Positions 9,801 to 17,439 of a DNA stretch of 64,000 nucleotides are shown in pieces. Source of the DNA: Paraburkholderia sp. CNPSo 3274 (lineage in GTDB: Bacteria; Pseudomonadota; Gammaproteobacteria; Burkholderiales; Burkholderiaceae); assembly GCF_024206475.1 (NCBI RefSeq), contig NZ_JAMBPR010000001.1:124001-188000 (forward strand), in the 5' to 3' direction. Positions within the stretch are counted from its first letter, which is position 1; the number at the start of each line of letters is the position of its first letter. The position numbers were made by a program, and so were the translations under genes. The notes under the pieces are model-generated. The model had not been told where the DNA came from, did not search any database, and saw nothing but the letters and a program-made list of their open reading frames with translations.

Positions 9801-10325
9801 ATGAATTCGACCCCGCTGCCCTGCCGCCCGCGCGTGTATCTCGCCGGCTTCGATGTCTTCCGGCGCGACGCGCTCGCGCACGGCGCACGCCTCGTCGCCA
9901 CGTGTGCGGAATTTGGCTTCGAGGGCGTCTATCCGCTCGACGCACAAGCGCCCCCGGACCTCGACGGCCCGCGCCAGGCCGCGTGGATCTATCGCGCGAA
10001 CGTCGAATCGATCCGCGCCGCCGATATCGTGATGGCAAACGTCAACGACTTTCGCGGCCCCGGCGAGCCCGACTCCGGCACCGCCTTCGAGATCGGCTAT
10101 GCGGCCGCACTCGGCAAGGAAATCTGGGCCTACTCATCCGACGAAGGCACGCTGATCGAACGCGTGCCTTCCGTGCCCGACCCGCAGGGACGCGTATGCG
10201 AACGCGGCTATCTGGTGGAAGATTTCGGCCTGGCCAAGAACCTGATGATCGCGTGCGCGGCGCGTCTCGTGCAGGGCGACGCGCGCGCGTGTCTCGAAGC
10301 CATGGCGCAGGGGCGCACGCAATAA
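9801..10325 (+). CDS. Nucleoside 2-deoxyribosyltransferase-like protein
   Basis: This 174-residue protein is of the nucleoside 2-deoxyribosyltransferase family, which swaps or hydrolyses bases on deoxyribonucleosides through a covalent glutamate. It carries RVYLAGFDVFRRDA near the N-terminus, the IRAADIVMANVNDFRG block and DSGTAFEIGYAAALGK, in which the glutamate of GTAFE is the expected nucleophile. The ATG at 9801 is preceded by GGAGG about 10 bases upstream. It is divergent from the MFS gene and convergent with the S10 peptidase gene. Whether it transfers or only hydrolyses cannot be told from the sequence. Confidence 0.87.
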   Translation: MNSTPLPCRPRVYLAGFDVFRRDALAHGARLVATCAEFGFEGVYPLDAQAPPDLDGPRQAAWIYRANVESIRAADIVMANVNDFRGPGEPDSGTAFEIGYAAALGKEIWAYSSDEGTLIERVPSVPDPQGRVCERGYLVEDFGLAKNLMIACAARLVQGDARACLEAMAQGRTQ

Positions 10326-10363
10326 CGGCGTGCATGCGCGTGCGCCGACCCCGGCAAAAAAAA

Positions 10364-12037
10364 TCAATGATGCATGGTGCTCATCGTGCTCATGCGCTGG
10401 AGGGCGCGAATGCGCGCCACCGCAGGGCGGTCCGTCACGGCGACCTGATAGAGCTTCGCGAGATCGGCCTTGAGCGCCGTGCGTGAGCCGGCGTCGAGAT
10501 ACACCATGTGCCCCGAGGGATAGAAGCGCGCGCTCAGGTTGTTGCGCACCTTCTGGTCGAGAAGCGGCATCTTCTGCAGGTCGATCACGGTCTGGTAGAA
10601 CGGCGTGACGAAGTCGTAGTAGCCGTTCGCCGAGAGCACGCGCAGATCCGGATTCAGCGCCATCACCGCCGCGAGATCGCCGGCCGTGTAGAGCACGATA
10701 TTGCCCTGCGCGTCCACGCCCTTTTGCGCGCCCGTCGGATCGATATGGCCAAAGTTCCAGTTCTTGAATGCCTGGTCGTTCAAGTCCGTGAACGACGAGT
10801 TCGTGCGGAACTTGAGCTGCTCGTTCAGGTAGCTGTTCCACATCGCCGTATAGACGCCGCTCACCGCCGTCATGGTGGGATCGTTGCCGCCCGAGTTGGG
10901 GTCGATGTTGCCGGCAATGCCCGTGTCGATGGCGGTCACGCGGCCGTCGTACGAGCCGAGCGCCACGCCCTTGTCCTTCATGAGCGTCGTCAGAAACAGC
11001 GAATTGCCGCGGCTGTCGTACGAGGCGATGTCGAGATTCCACGACTCCAGTGTTTGCGTGTCGATGCCCGTGTATTGCGACAACGTCTTGAGCGTCGCCG
11101 GAATGCTCTTGTCGTTCGGATCAGGAAACTTCGAGAGCGCCTGCAGATAATCGGTGCGCGCGAATTGCGCGACCTGCGCGGCGAACGCCTGCAAGTCCTT
11201 CGGCGCGGGCGTCACACCAAGACGCTTGTGGTACCACGCGTCGGCCGCCGCCGTGGGCAGCGCGCCCACCGGATTGCCGCTTTGCGTGTAATCGAGAATC
11301 GACGACTGCAGTGTGATGCCGTTCAGATCCACGCCGTCCTCGTGCAGCCGGTAGGCCAGCACGCAACTGCGCGCGGTGCCATACGATTCGCCATAGAGAA
11401 ACTTCGGCGAATTCCAGCGATCGTTCGCCGAGAGGTAGCGCTTGATGAACTGCTTGAGCGAATCCGCGTCCTGATCCACGCCCCAGAAGTCGCGATTGTG
11501 ATGCGGCGCAATCGCGGCCGAATAGCCCGTGCCCACCGGATTGATGAAGACGAGGTCGCTCTTGTCGAGCAGGCTGTCCGGATTGTCTTCGAGCGCATAG
11601 GGCGCGGGCGGCGTGAAGCCCGGCATCGAGGTCTTGATGCGTTTGGGCGCAAACGAGCCGAGCAGCACGAACACGGAAGAAGAACCCGGGCCGCCGTTGT
11701 AGAAGAACGTGACGGGACGGTCCGGCGCCTGCACGCCGTCCTTCGTGAACGCCACGTAGAAGATCTTGGCGTCGGGCTGCGAACTGCTCGGATCGACGGT
11801 CACGAGGTGACCCGCCGTTGCCGTATAGGCAATGACTTCCTTGCCGATCTGAATGGCGTGATGCGTGATCGCGGCGTTCTCGGTCATGTCGGTGACGAAG
11901 TCGTCGGGACCGTTGCCGTAAGCGGTGGGATCGAAGCACGGCTGGTCGGCCTGGGGGCGATGCTTGCCGTTGCCGCTCGCGGGGCCGGCCCCTTGAGCGC
12001 CGCCGTTGCCCTTGGTGGACTGCGCTTCGTCGTTCAT
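10364..12037 (-). CDS. Peptidase S10, serine carboxypeptidase-like protein
   Basis: This 557-residue protein is of the serine carboxypeptidase family (alpha/beta-hydrolase fold), which removes C-terminal residues and is often active at acid pH. FFYNGGPGSSS forms the oxyanion-hole region, FLYGESYGTARS holds the nucleophilic serine, LRVLSANGYYDFVTP probably the acid, and FYPSGHMVYLD the histidine. The start at 12037 has GGAGA about 7 bases upstream; an in-frame start at 12103 adds 22 unlikely residues. From this start there is no signal peptide but a Gly/Asn/Gln-rich polar N-terminus, which is odd for a family usually exported. A second acid-type peptidase gene lies directly upstream on the same strand. 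Confidence 0.9.
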   Translation of the reverse strand: MNDEAQSTKGNGGAQGAGPASGNGKHRPQADQPCFDPTAYGNGPDDFVTDMTENAAITHHAIQIGKEVIAYTATAGHLVTVDPSSSQPDAKIFYVAFTKDGVQAPDRPVTFFYNGGPGSSSVFVLLGSFAPKRIKTSMPGFTPPAPYALEDNPDSLLDKSDLVFINPVGTGYSAAIAPHHNRDFWGVDQDADSLKQFIKRYLSANDRWNSPKFLYGESYGTARSCVLAYRLHEDGVDLNGITLQSSILDYTQSGNPVGALPTAAADAWYHKRLGVTPAPKDLQAFAAQVAQFARTDYLQALSKFPDPNDKSIPATLKTLSQYTGIDTQTLESWNLDIASYDSRGNSLFLTTLMKDKGVALGSYDGRVTAIDTGIAGNIDPNSGGNDPTMTAVSGVYTAMWNSYLNEQLKFRTNSSFTDLNDQAFKNWNFGHIDPTGAQKGVDAQGNIVLYTAGDLAAVMALNPDLRVLSANGYYDFVTPFYQTVIDLQKMPLLDQKVRNNLSARFYPSGHMVYLDAGSRTALKADLAKLYQVAVTDRPAVARIRALQRMSTMSTMHH

Positions 12038-12160
12038 GTCGTCTCCACTTTCTGTGTGTTCGCGTTTGAGACAGTGAATGCAACTTCGAATGCAACCTCT
12101 CATGCAACTCGCATCGCGCCCACCGCTTCGTGCTCGTCGCGGCGGCGCGCCGCGCTCATC

Positions 12161-13810
12161 CTACGCCGAGCCGAGTGCGGCTGCCACCTTGCTGCCCACC
12201 GGCGTGCCAAGGCCCGTGCAGGCGTCCCAGCCCGGCGCCGCCGAGAAGTCGCCATTGCTGCCGCTCGTCACGTCGTTGAAGGCACCGGGTTGGGCATAGA
12301 GCTTCGCGTTGGCGAAGCCCACGGGCGTGCCGCGCGCCGCGTTGATACGCGCGATCAGCGCGGCCCACAGCGGCGCGACGGCGCTCGTGCCGCCCACCAC
12401 CGTATCCGCGCCCGCCACGCGCACTTCGTAGCCCGTGGCGGGATCGGCGTCGGCGGCGACGTCGGGCACCCCGCGCCGCACCAGCGCGCCCGCCCCGCCG
12501 CTGCCGCGCACGACGCGCAGGCCCTTTTGCCAATCCGGCAGCGCGAACGTCGCGCTCACGCCGCCGCCTGTCGCGCCGTCCTCGCCGTTGCTCCACACCG
12601 TTTCCTGCGAGATGCGTCCGTTCGACGCCGCGATGTGCGTACCGCCGCAACCTAGCGCGTAAGGGCTCGACGCGGGAAAGTCGACATGATCGGCGCCGTC
12701 GCTCACGCCGTCCGACGAGCCGCTGTCGCCCGAAGCCACGCACACGGTCACGCCGAGCGCGACGGCCGTTTGCATCGCGTCGTTCAGCGCGCCGAGCGTT
12801 TGCTGCGACCAAGCCGACTCCGGCGCGCCCCAGCTGATCGAGATGACTGAAGGCTTACGCTGGCTGTCGTGCAGCGCGGCGCTCACCGCGTCCACGAAAC
12901 CCGCTTCGCTGTTCGGCGCGAAATACACTGCGATGAGCGCGCCGGGTGCGAGCGCACCGGCGATCTCCACGTCGAGCGTCACTTCGGCGTCGGGGCCGTT
13001 GGGGTCGCCGGTCGGCGCGTTCGTCGCCTGATCCACGGAGACGTCCTCCACGCGCGGTGCGCTCACGCCCAACTCGTTGAAATACGCGGTGAGGTCCGCC
13101 GTGTCATAGCCGCCGCCCATTTCGATGAGGGCAATGCATTGGCCACTGCCGTCGCCTGCAGGAAAGCCGTAAAGCTCCGCGAGCTGCAAAGGCGTGAACG
13201 ACTTGGTCACCGCGCGCGCGGCGCGGATTGGCGGGCGGATGGGTGCGCCTGACGCGTCTGCCGCTGCCGTCGCCGCGGTTGCTGGCGCATTGGCCAGGTT
13301 CGTCGGCACGATGCGAAAGTGCGGCTGCGCCTTCGCGCGATTGTCGAGCCCCACCACGGCGGTGACGACCTCGTGCATGTCTTCTGGTAAATGCAGGGGG
13401 CCGCTCGGCTGGTGAAAGTGATGCGTGGTTTTGCCGACCTGATGCTCGAAACGCTGCAGGTCGATGCCGAAGGCGGCGTTGTACTGCTGCACCGTGCCCG
13501 AAAGCACGACGCGGCGCGCCGACGCATCGGCCTGATCCACGGCGAGTCCATGCGCGCTCGCGAACTGCTCGACACGCTTGATGTCGGCAGCGCTGGCGCC
13601 AAAGCGCCGCTCGTAGTCCTCGCGGGAAATCGGCTGCGCGGCGGGATCGTTCGCGGTGAGCCGGTCCACCAGTTCGTGAAATTCTGCCGACGCCTGACGC
13701 CGCAGGATCAGCACGATCCTGAAGCGCTCCGCCGGGTCGCAAACGCCGACGCACTGCGCGCCAGCGGGCGCGGGATGTTCACTGCCTGCCACGGGAAGGT
13801 GCCTGGTCAT
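12161..13810 (-). CDS. S53 family peptidase (sedolisin / pro-kumamolisin)
   Basis: This 549-residue serine-carboxyl peptidase starts with a pro-kumamolisin activation domain (about residues 20-170, including FHQPSGPLHLPEDM). The catalytic domain follows: the Glu/Asp pair lies in DAEVTLDVEIAGALAPG, the oxyanion Asp in CVASGDSGSSDGVSDG and the nucleophilic Ser in VVGGTSAVAPLWAAL. A C-terminal Ca-binding loop lies near DVTSGSNGDFSAAPGWDACTG. GGAGGAG about 8 bases upstream fixes the ATG at 13810. No classical signal peptide is visible. It is upstream of the S10 gene in the same direction with a 123-base gap, so the two may be expressed together. Confidence 0.92.
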   Translation of the reverse strand: MTRHLPVAGSEHPAPAGAQCVGVCDPAERFRIVLILRRQASAEFHELVDRLTANDPAAQPISREDYERRFGASAADIKRVEQFASAHGLAVDQADASARRVVLSGTVQQYNAAFGIDLQRFEHQVGKTTHHFHQPSGPLHLPEDMHEVVTAVVGLDNRAKAQPHFRIVPTNLANAPATAATAAADASGAPIRPPIRAARAVTKSFTPLQLAELYGFPAGDGSGQCIALIEMGGGYDTADLTAYFNELGVSAPRVEDVSVDQATNAPTGDPNGPDAEVTLDVEIAGALAPGALIAVYFAPNSEAGFVDAVSAALHDSQRKPSVISISWGAPESAWSQQTLGALNDAMQTAVALGVTVCVASGDSGSSDGVSDGADHVDFPASSPYALGCGGTHIAASNGRISQETVWSNGEDGATGGGVSATFALPDWQKGLRVVRGSGGAGALVRRGVPDVAADADPATGYEVRVAGADTVVGGTSAVAPLWAALIARINAARGTPVGFANAKLYAQPGAFNDVTSGSNGDFSAAPGWDACTGLGTPVGSKVAAALGSA

Positions 13811-14153
13811 TGCCGGTTTCTCCTCCATGAAGCGCGTGCCTGGATTCTGGCGCTCGGACACGCGTTGAATTGCGGGAGTTCCGCGCGCCAAACCTGCCCG
13901 GAATGCCGTACAAAATCGTTGGGATACCCACGCAGCATGGCCGCCGCACGAGCGGCCCGCAGCGCTGCGCGCATTCGGCGTGCCCGCCAGATCCGTTATA
14001 CACCGGTGACGATTGCAAAGTTGTCCCGGCGACGCGGAAAGGCCAGGTCACGGAAATCGCCGTGGAGGAACTGCGAGATGTGCAAAAAGCGCGCGGGCGC
14101 TGAGCCCGCGCGCTTCAAGCACCCCGTAGCGTGGTTGTGACGCTGTGGAGTTT
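13811..14153. other. Intergenic region between galU and the S53 gene
   Basis: These 343 bases separate two minus-strand genes. I see no gene in it. It holds the galU terminator (14087-14115) and presumably the promoter of the S53/S10 peptidase pair near 13830-13950. Open frames on the plus strand here have arginine-rich, shadow-like composition. Confidence 0.5.
14087..14115 (-). terminator. Intrinsic terminator downstream of galU
   Basis: A perfect 12-base stem (AAGCGCGCGGGC / GCCCGCGCGCTT) with a 5-base loop. On the minus strand it runs into TTTTTGCA. It lies about 40 bases past the galU stop codon. Confidence 0.85.
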
Positions 14154-15044
14154 TTATGCCGCTGCGGGCAGCGCCGTCGGCAGATGCGCCTGCAGATACG
14201 CTTCGAACTCCTCCTTGACCTCCGGATGGCGCAGCGCGAACTCCACCGTCGCCTTGAGGTAACCGAGCTTGCTGCCGCAGTCGAAACGCGTGCCCATATA
14301 GCGGTACGCGAGCACCTGTTCTTCGGTGAGCAACGACTGCAATGCATCGGTAAGCTGAAGTTCGCCGCCTGCGCCCGGCTTCAGCGCGCGCAGATGTTCG
14401 AAGATCGTGGGCATCAGCACATAGCGGCCCACCACGCCGAGATTCGACGGAGCGACTTCCGGCGCCGGCTTTTCGACGATGCCCGAAAGCTTGAACACAT
14501 CCTCTTCCCACTCGCGCCCGTCCACGATGCCGTACGACGCGCTGTTTTCACGCGCGATCGATTCAACACCCACCACCGAGCTGTGATAGTGATTGAAGGT
14601 GTTCACGAGCTGCTTCATCACCGGCGTGGAGCTGTAGAGCAAGTCGTCCGCGAGAATCACGGCGAACGGCGAGCCGCCCACGAGCTTTTCCGCGCACAGC
14701 ACGGCGTGGCCCAGACCGAGCGCCTCGGCCTGGCGCACGTAGAAGCAGTCCACATTGGCTGGCTTGATGCTGCGAACGAGGTCGAGCAGCTTTTGCTTGT
14801 TGCGGGCTTCGAGTTCACATTCGATCTCGTACGACTTGTCGAAATGGTCTTCGATCGCGCGCTTGCTGCGGCCGGTCACGAAGATCATTTCGGTAATCCC
14901 CGCAGCGATCGCCTCTTCCACCGCGTACTGAATGAGCGGCTTGTCGACGATCGGCAGCATTTCCTTCGGGCTCGCCTTGGTGGCGGGCAAGAAGCGCGTC
15001 CCAAGGCCTGCAACAGGAAATACCGCTTTGGTTACTTTCAGCAT
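14154..15044 (-). CDS. galU: UTP-glucose-1-phosphate uridylyltransferase (GalU/BceT)
   Basis: This 296-residue enzyme makes UDP-glucose from UTP and glucose-1-phosphate. UDP-glucose is the donor for BceB and the substrate of BceC in this locus. The nucleotide-binding start is [20 protein letters not shown], followed by [25 protein letters not shown] and the catalytic-lysine region [16 protein letters not shown] chose the ATG at 15044 by homology; ATGs at 15053 and 15095 are possible, and no strong ribosome binding site decides among them. Position and function match bceT, at the outer end of the bce-II block. Confidence 0.93.
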   Translation of the reverse strand: MLKVTKAVFPVAGLGTRFLPATKASPKEMLPIVDKPLIQYAVEEAIAAGITEMIFVTGRSKRAIEDHFDKSYEIECELEARNKQKLLDLVRSIKPANVDCFYVRQAEALGLGHAVLCAEKLVGGSPFAVILADDLLYSSTPVMKQLVNTFNHYHSSVVGVESIARENSASYGIVDGREWEEDVFKLSGIVEKPAPEVAPSNLGVVGRYVLMPTIFEHLRALKPGAGGELQLTDALQSLLTEEQVLAYRYMGTRFDCGSKLGYLKATVEFALRHPEVKEEFEAYLQAHLPTALPAAA

Positions 15045-15310
15045 GATGTCCATTCCCAGATCGTTCGTTTGAGTCTCGGTCTCGCTGCGAGGCAAGCCGA
15101 CTTCCCCGAGGTTCTGCCGTGGCAGATTCTTGTATTGAACAAGATTGTTTACCGCCTTTTAATGAATAAAAAAAAGGCCAATAAATTCGGATTGTGCGCT
15201 TCCAGCATAACACCGGCAATTATTTCCATTCATGCCGAATAATTCCAGACTGGCCGGCATGAATTTCCTGCTCCGTCTTGTGTCAATGACGCGTCTCGTT
15301 CGGGCGCAGT

Positions 15311-15454
15311 CTACTCCGCTTCGTCGGCGGGCGGCAAGGCGCCGGAGCGCGTGCGTGCGCGCCGGATAGGCTCATTGCGCAAAGCCTCGCGATACGCGGA
15401 CACCCCCACGAGTATCAACAGCACGGCCACGCCGGCCAGCAAGTGCAGGTTCAT
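15311..15454 (-). CDS. Small single-pass membrane protein, 47 residues (hypothetical)
   Basis: This short frame begins MNLHLLAGVAVLLILVGVSA and continues with a polar, arginine-rich tail ending PPADEAE. It predicts one N-terminal membrane helix and a cytoplasmic basic tail. GGAG lies 6 bases before the ATG, an excellent ribosome binding site, which is the main reason for calling it. It sits alone between galU and bceS, divergent from bceS. I recognise no family. It could be an accessory peptide of the exopolysaccharide machinery or unrelated. Confidence 0.6.
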   Translation of the reverse strand: MNLHLLAGVAVLLILVGVSAYREALRNEPIRRARTRSGALPPADEAE

Positions 15455-15653
15455 CGGATTCTCCAGCGACCATAGTCGATCACACTCAAACTAGCATTCC
15501 AAATTCGATAAATAAACCGCTTTGTTTTTCAATCCATTTATTTCTCCATTTCTATTTTCCGCGCGAATACATTTTGTAAATATTTTGCTTACTTCCCTCG
15601 CGCGCGCGCCCCTAAGATCGCCGGGTACTCTCCCCAAGGACCGGCTGACACCG

Positions 15654-16838
15654 ATGAGCGATCCCGTACTCCAAACTGCCATGCCGCCTGCCTCCGCCCT
15701 GCCCACCGCTGCTGCCACTGCAGCGCGGCCCGTGGCCGCGGCCCGCGAGCTTGCCGGCGAGCATCTGATCGAAGCCCTGCGCGGCTTTGCGGCCCTGCTG
15801 GTGGCCTATTTCCATTGCCGCCAGGTCACCTGGATCGGCATGGGCGCGTTCCACCAGTTGCACGCCAGCCTCGCGAGCCCCGGTACCCTTGCCGCGTGGC
15901 TGACGTTCCCGATTGCGTGGGGATCGGCGGGCGTGCCGATTTTTTTCGTCATCAGCGGCTATTGCATTCACCGCAGCGGCGCGGCGCGCCTGAATGCGAA
16001 CCCCAATTTCCGGCTCGACGCGCGGCAGTTCTGGCTGCGCCGTTTCGTGCGCATCTATCCGGTGCTGCTCGCCGCATTGCTGCTCACGCTGGCTGTGGAT
16101 TCGATCAGCCTCTCGCTGCTTCCTGTGAGCCACAAGATCAACGAGATCGGGGCGCGCGACTTCTTCGTGAACCTGTTCTCGCTGCAAGGCGTGGCCGGTA
16201 AGACGTATGGATCGAACGGCGCGCTCTGGACCCTCTCGCTCGAAGTGCAGTTCTACCTGCTGTACCCGCTGCTCTTCGCTGCGCGCCGCCGTTTCGGCCT
16301 GAGTGTCGTGCTCGCCGCCGTGGCCCTCGTCAATGTGGTATCCGGGTTGACGCTCGAGCGGCACGACATCATCGTCTTCACGTCGTACTGGTTCTCGTGG
16401 ATGCTCGGCGCGTGGATCGCCGAAGTGCGTCTGCGCGGGTCGTCGGGGTTTCGGTTTGCCTATCCTGCTGCGGCGCTTTTCGGTGTGGCCGGTTGTGTGG
16501 CCTTTCACTTCGGGCAGTTTGGGGCGTTTCAGCTCTGGGCTTGTGCGTTTGCCTGCTATCTCGTCAAGGCCCTTGCGCGGCCTGCGCCTGCGTCCCCCGG
16601 CTTGCTGCACTCGCTGCTCTCCAAACTCGGCGATTTCAGCTACTCGCTTTACCTCATCCATTTGCCGCTCTTCGTGTTGCTCGGCTCGCTGTTGTTCCGC
16701 TCGGAGCTGCAAACGTCGATCTGGCCGTCGTTTGGGTTCACGCTCGCCGTGATTCCTGTTGCCTGGGTGTTCTGTCGGCTCTTCGAAAGACCAGCGCTTA
16801 ATGCTGCTGCGCGGCTTAGGAAGCGCGTTACCGTTTGA
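15654..16838 (+). CDS. bceS: Acyltransferase 3 family protein (BceS-like)
   Basis: This integral-membrane acyltransferase has 394 residues from the chosen start and about ten hydrophobic segments. The N-terminal catalytic block is EALRGFAALLVAYFHCRQ, followed by GVPIFFVISGYCIHRSG and FWLRRFVRIYPVLLAALLL, the typical Acyltransferase_3/OafA pattern. These enzymes O-acylate surface or exopolysaccharide sugars in the inner membrane. Cepacian is acetylated, which fits the position beside galU and bceR. A start at 15522 is possible, but ATG 15654 begins the conserved-length protein; the ribosome binding site is weak (AAGGA, 15 bases away). The upstream region is AT-rich, and a large palindrome lies between this gene and the convergent bceR. 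Confidence 0.87.
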   Translation: MSDPVLQTAMPPASALPTAAATAARPVAAARELAGEHLIEALRGFAALLVAYFHCRQVTWIGMGAFHQLHASLASPGTLAAWLTFPIAWGSAGVPIFFVISGYCIHRSGAARLNANPNFRLDARQFWLRRFVRIYPVLLAALLLTLAVDSISLSLLPVSHKINEIGARDFFVNLFSLQGVAGKTYGSNGALWTLSLEVQFYLLYPLLFAARRRFGLSVVLAAVALVNVVSGLTLERHDIIVFTSYWFSWMLGAWIAEVRLRGSSGFRFAYPAAALFGVAGCVAFHFGQFGAFQLWACAFACYLVKALARPAPASPGLLHSLLSKLGDFSYSLYLIHLPLFVLLGSLLFRSELQTSIWPSFGFTLAVIPVAWVFCRLFERPALNAAARLRKRVTV

Positions 16839-16908
16839 TCTTCGCTCCGCCTTGGCCTTTCCTTGTATTCGCGTCGGTCTGCCTGGGTTGCCCCTGTGCG
16901 GGGCGGCA

Positions 16909-16940
16909 CCTACTTTCTTTGGCGCGGCAAAGAAAGTAGG
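16909..16940. repeat. Hairpin core, left arm of the palindrome
   Basis: Perfect 13-base inverted repeat (CCTACTTTCTTTG / CAAAGAAAGTAGG) around a 6-base GC-rich spacer. Immediately after it the CAAAGAAAG motif is repeated. It lies 70 bases past the bceS stop codon and may also stop transcription. Confidence 0.85.
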
Positions 16941-17308
16941 CAAAGAAAGCCGCTCAACCCGCTAATGCCTGTCCCCTTGCACCACTCGCCGTCATCGGTA
17001 GTGGCTCCGGAGCGTCTGTCACCTCGCACCACCCAAGTTAGTGACAAGGCGGTCATTCATCCCGCTGCTCGCTACGCGCGCGGCGGTCGGGTCTGCATGG
17101 GAAACCAAGAGGCATTTCAGGCTTCGCGATAATGCACGCGTCCCAACGGTGTTGGGTTATGCCCCACGGCGCGCGCAGCGCCGCCGGAGGTATGAGCGCC
17201 TTGTCACTAACTTTGAAGGCGCGAGGCGACAGACGCTCCGGAGCCATTCACCATTAGTGGTGCGATGTGAACTGTGGCAGGCGCTAGCGGTTTGAGCGGC
17301 TTTCTTTG

Positions 17309-17340
17309 CCTACTTTCTTTGCCGCCGCAAAGAAAGTAGG
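17309..17340. repeat. Hairpin core, right arm of the palindrome
   Basis: Second copy of the same 13-base inverted repeat with a slightly different 6-base spacer. It lies 100 bases beyond the end of bceR (minus strand). Confidence 0.85.
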
Positions 17341-17439
17341 TGCCGCCCCGCACAGGGGCAACCCAGGCAGACCGACGCGAATACAAGGAAAGGCCAAAGC
17401 GGCGAAGAGCCGCGACAAAAGGCCTAAAAAAGCAACCAC

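Larger units (their letters stand above)
16854..17395. repeat. Large imperfect palindrome (inverted repeat element) between bceS and bceR
   Basis: The 104-base left arm 16854-16957 and right arm 17292-17395 are reverse complements with only about two mismatches. A second pair of matched blocks (about 17002-17056 and 17192-17245, sharing TGGCTCCGGAGCGTCTGTC and AAGTTAGTGACAAGGCG) lies inside, on the same symmetry axis near 17124. Each outer arm contains its own perfect small hairpin. The element fills the convergent gap between two exopolysaccharide genes. It has no transposase and no convincing open frame. From memory, the hairpin core is a dispersed repeat of Burkholderia-group genomes; the paired-arm arrangement resembles a composite palindromic repeat. 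Confidence 0.85.

Noticed and set aside
10508..12655. Plus-strand open frame of 715 codons
   Set aside because: Antisense to the S10 and S53 peptidase genes, with Arg/His/Val-rich shadow composition and no motif.
16863..17295. Open frames of 68-89 codons inside the large palindrome
   Set aside because: They arise from repeat sequence on either strand, have no ribosome binding sites and mirror one another through the inverted arms.
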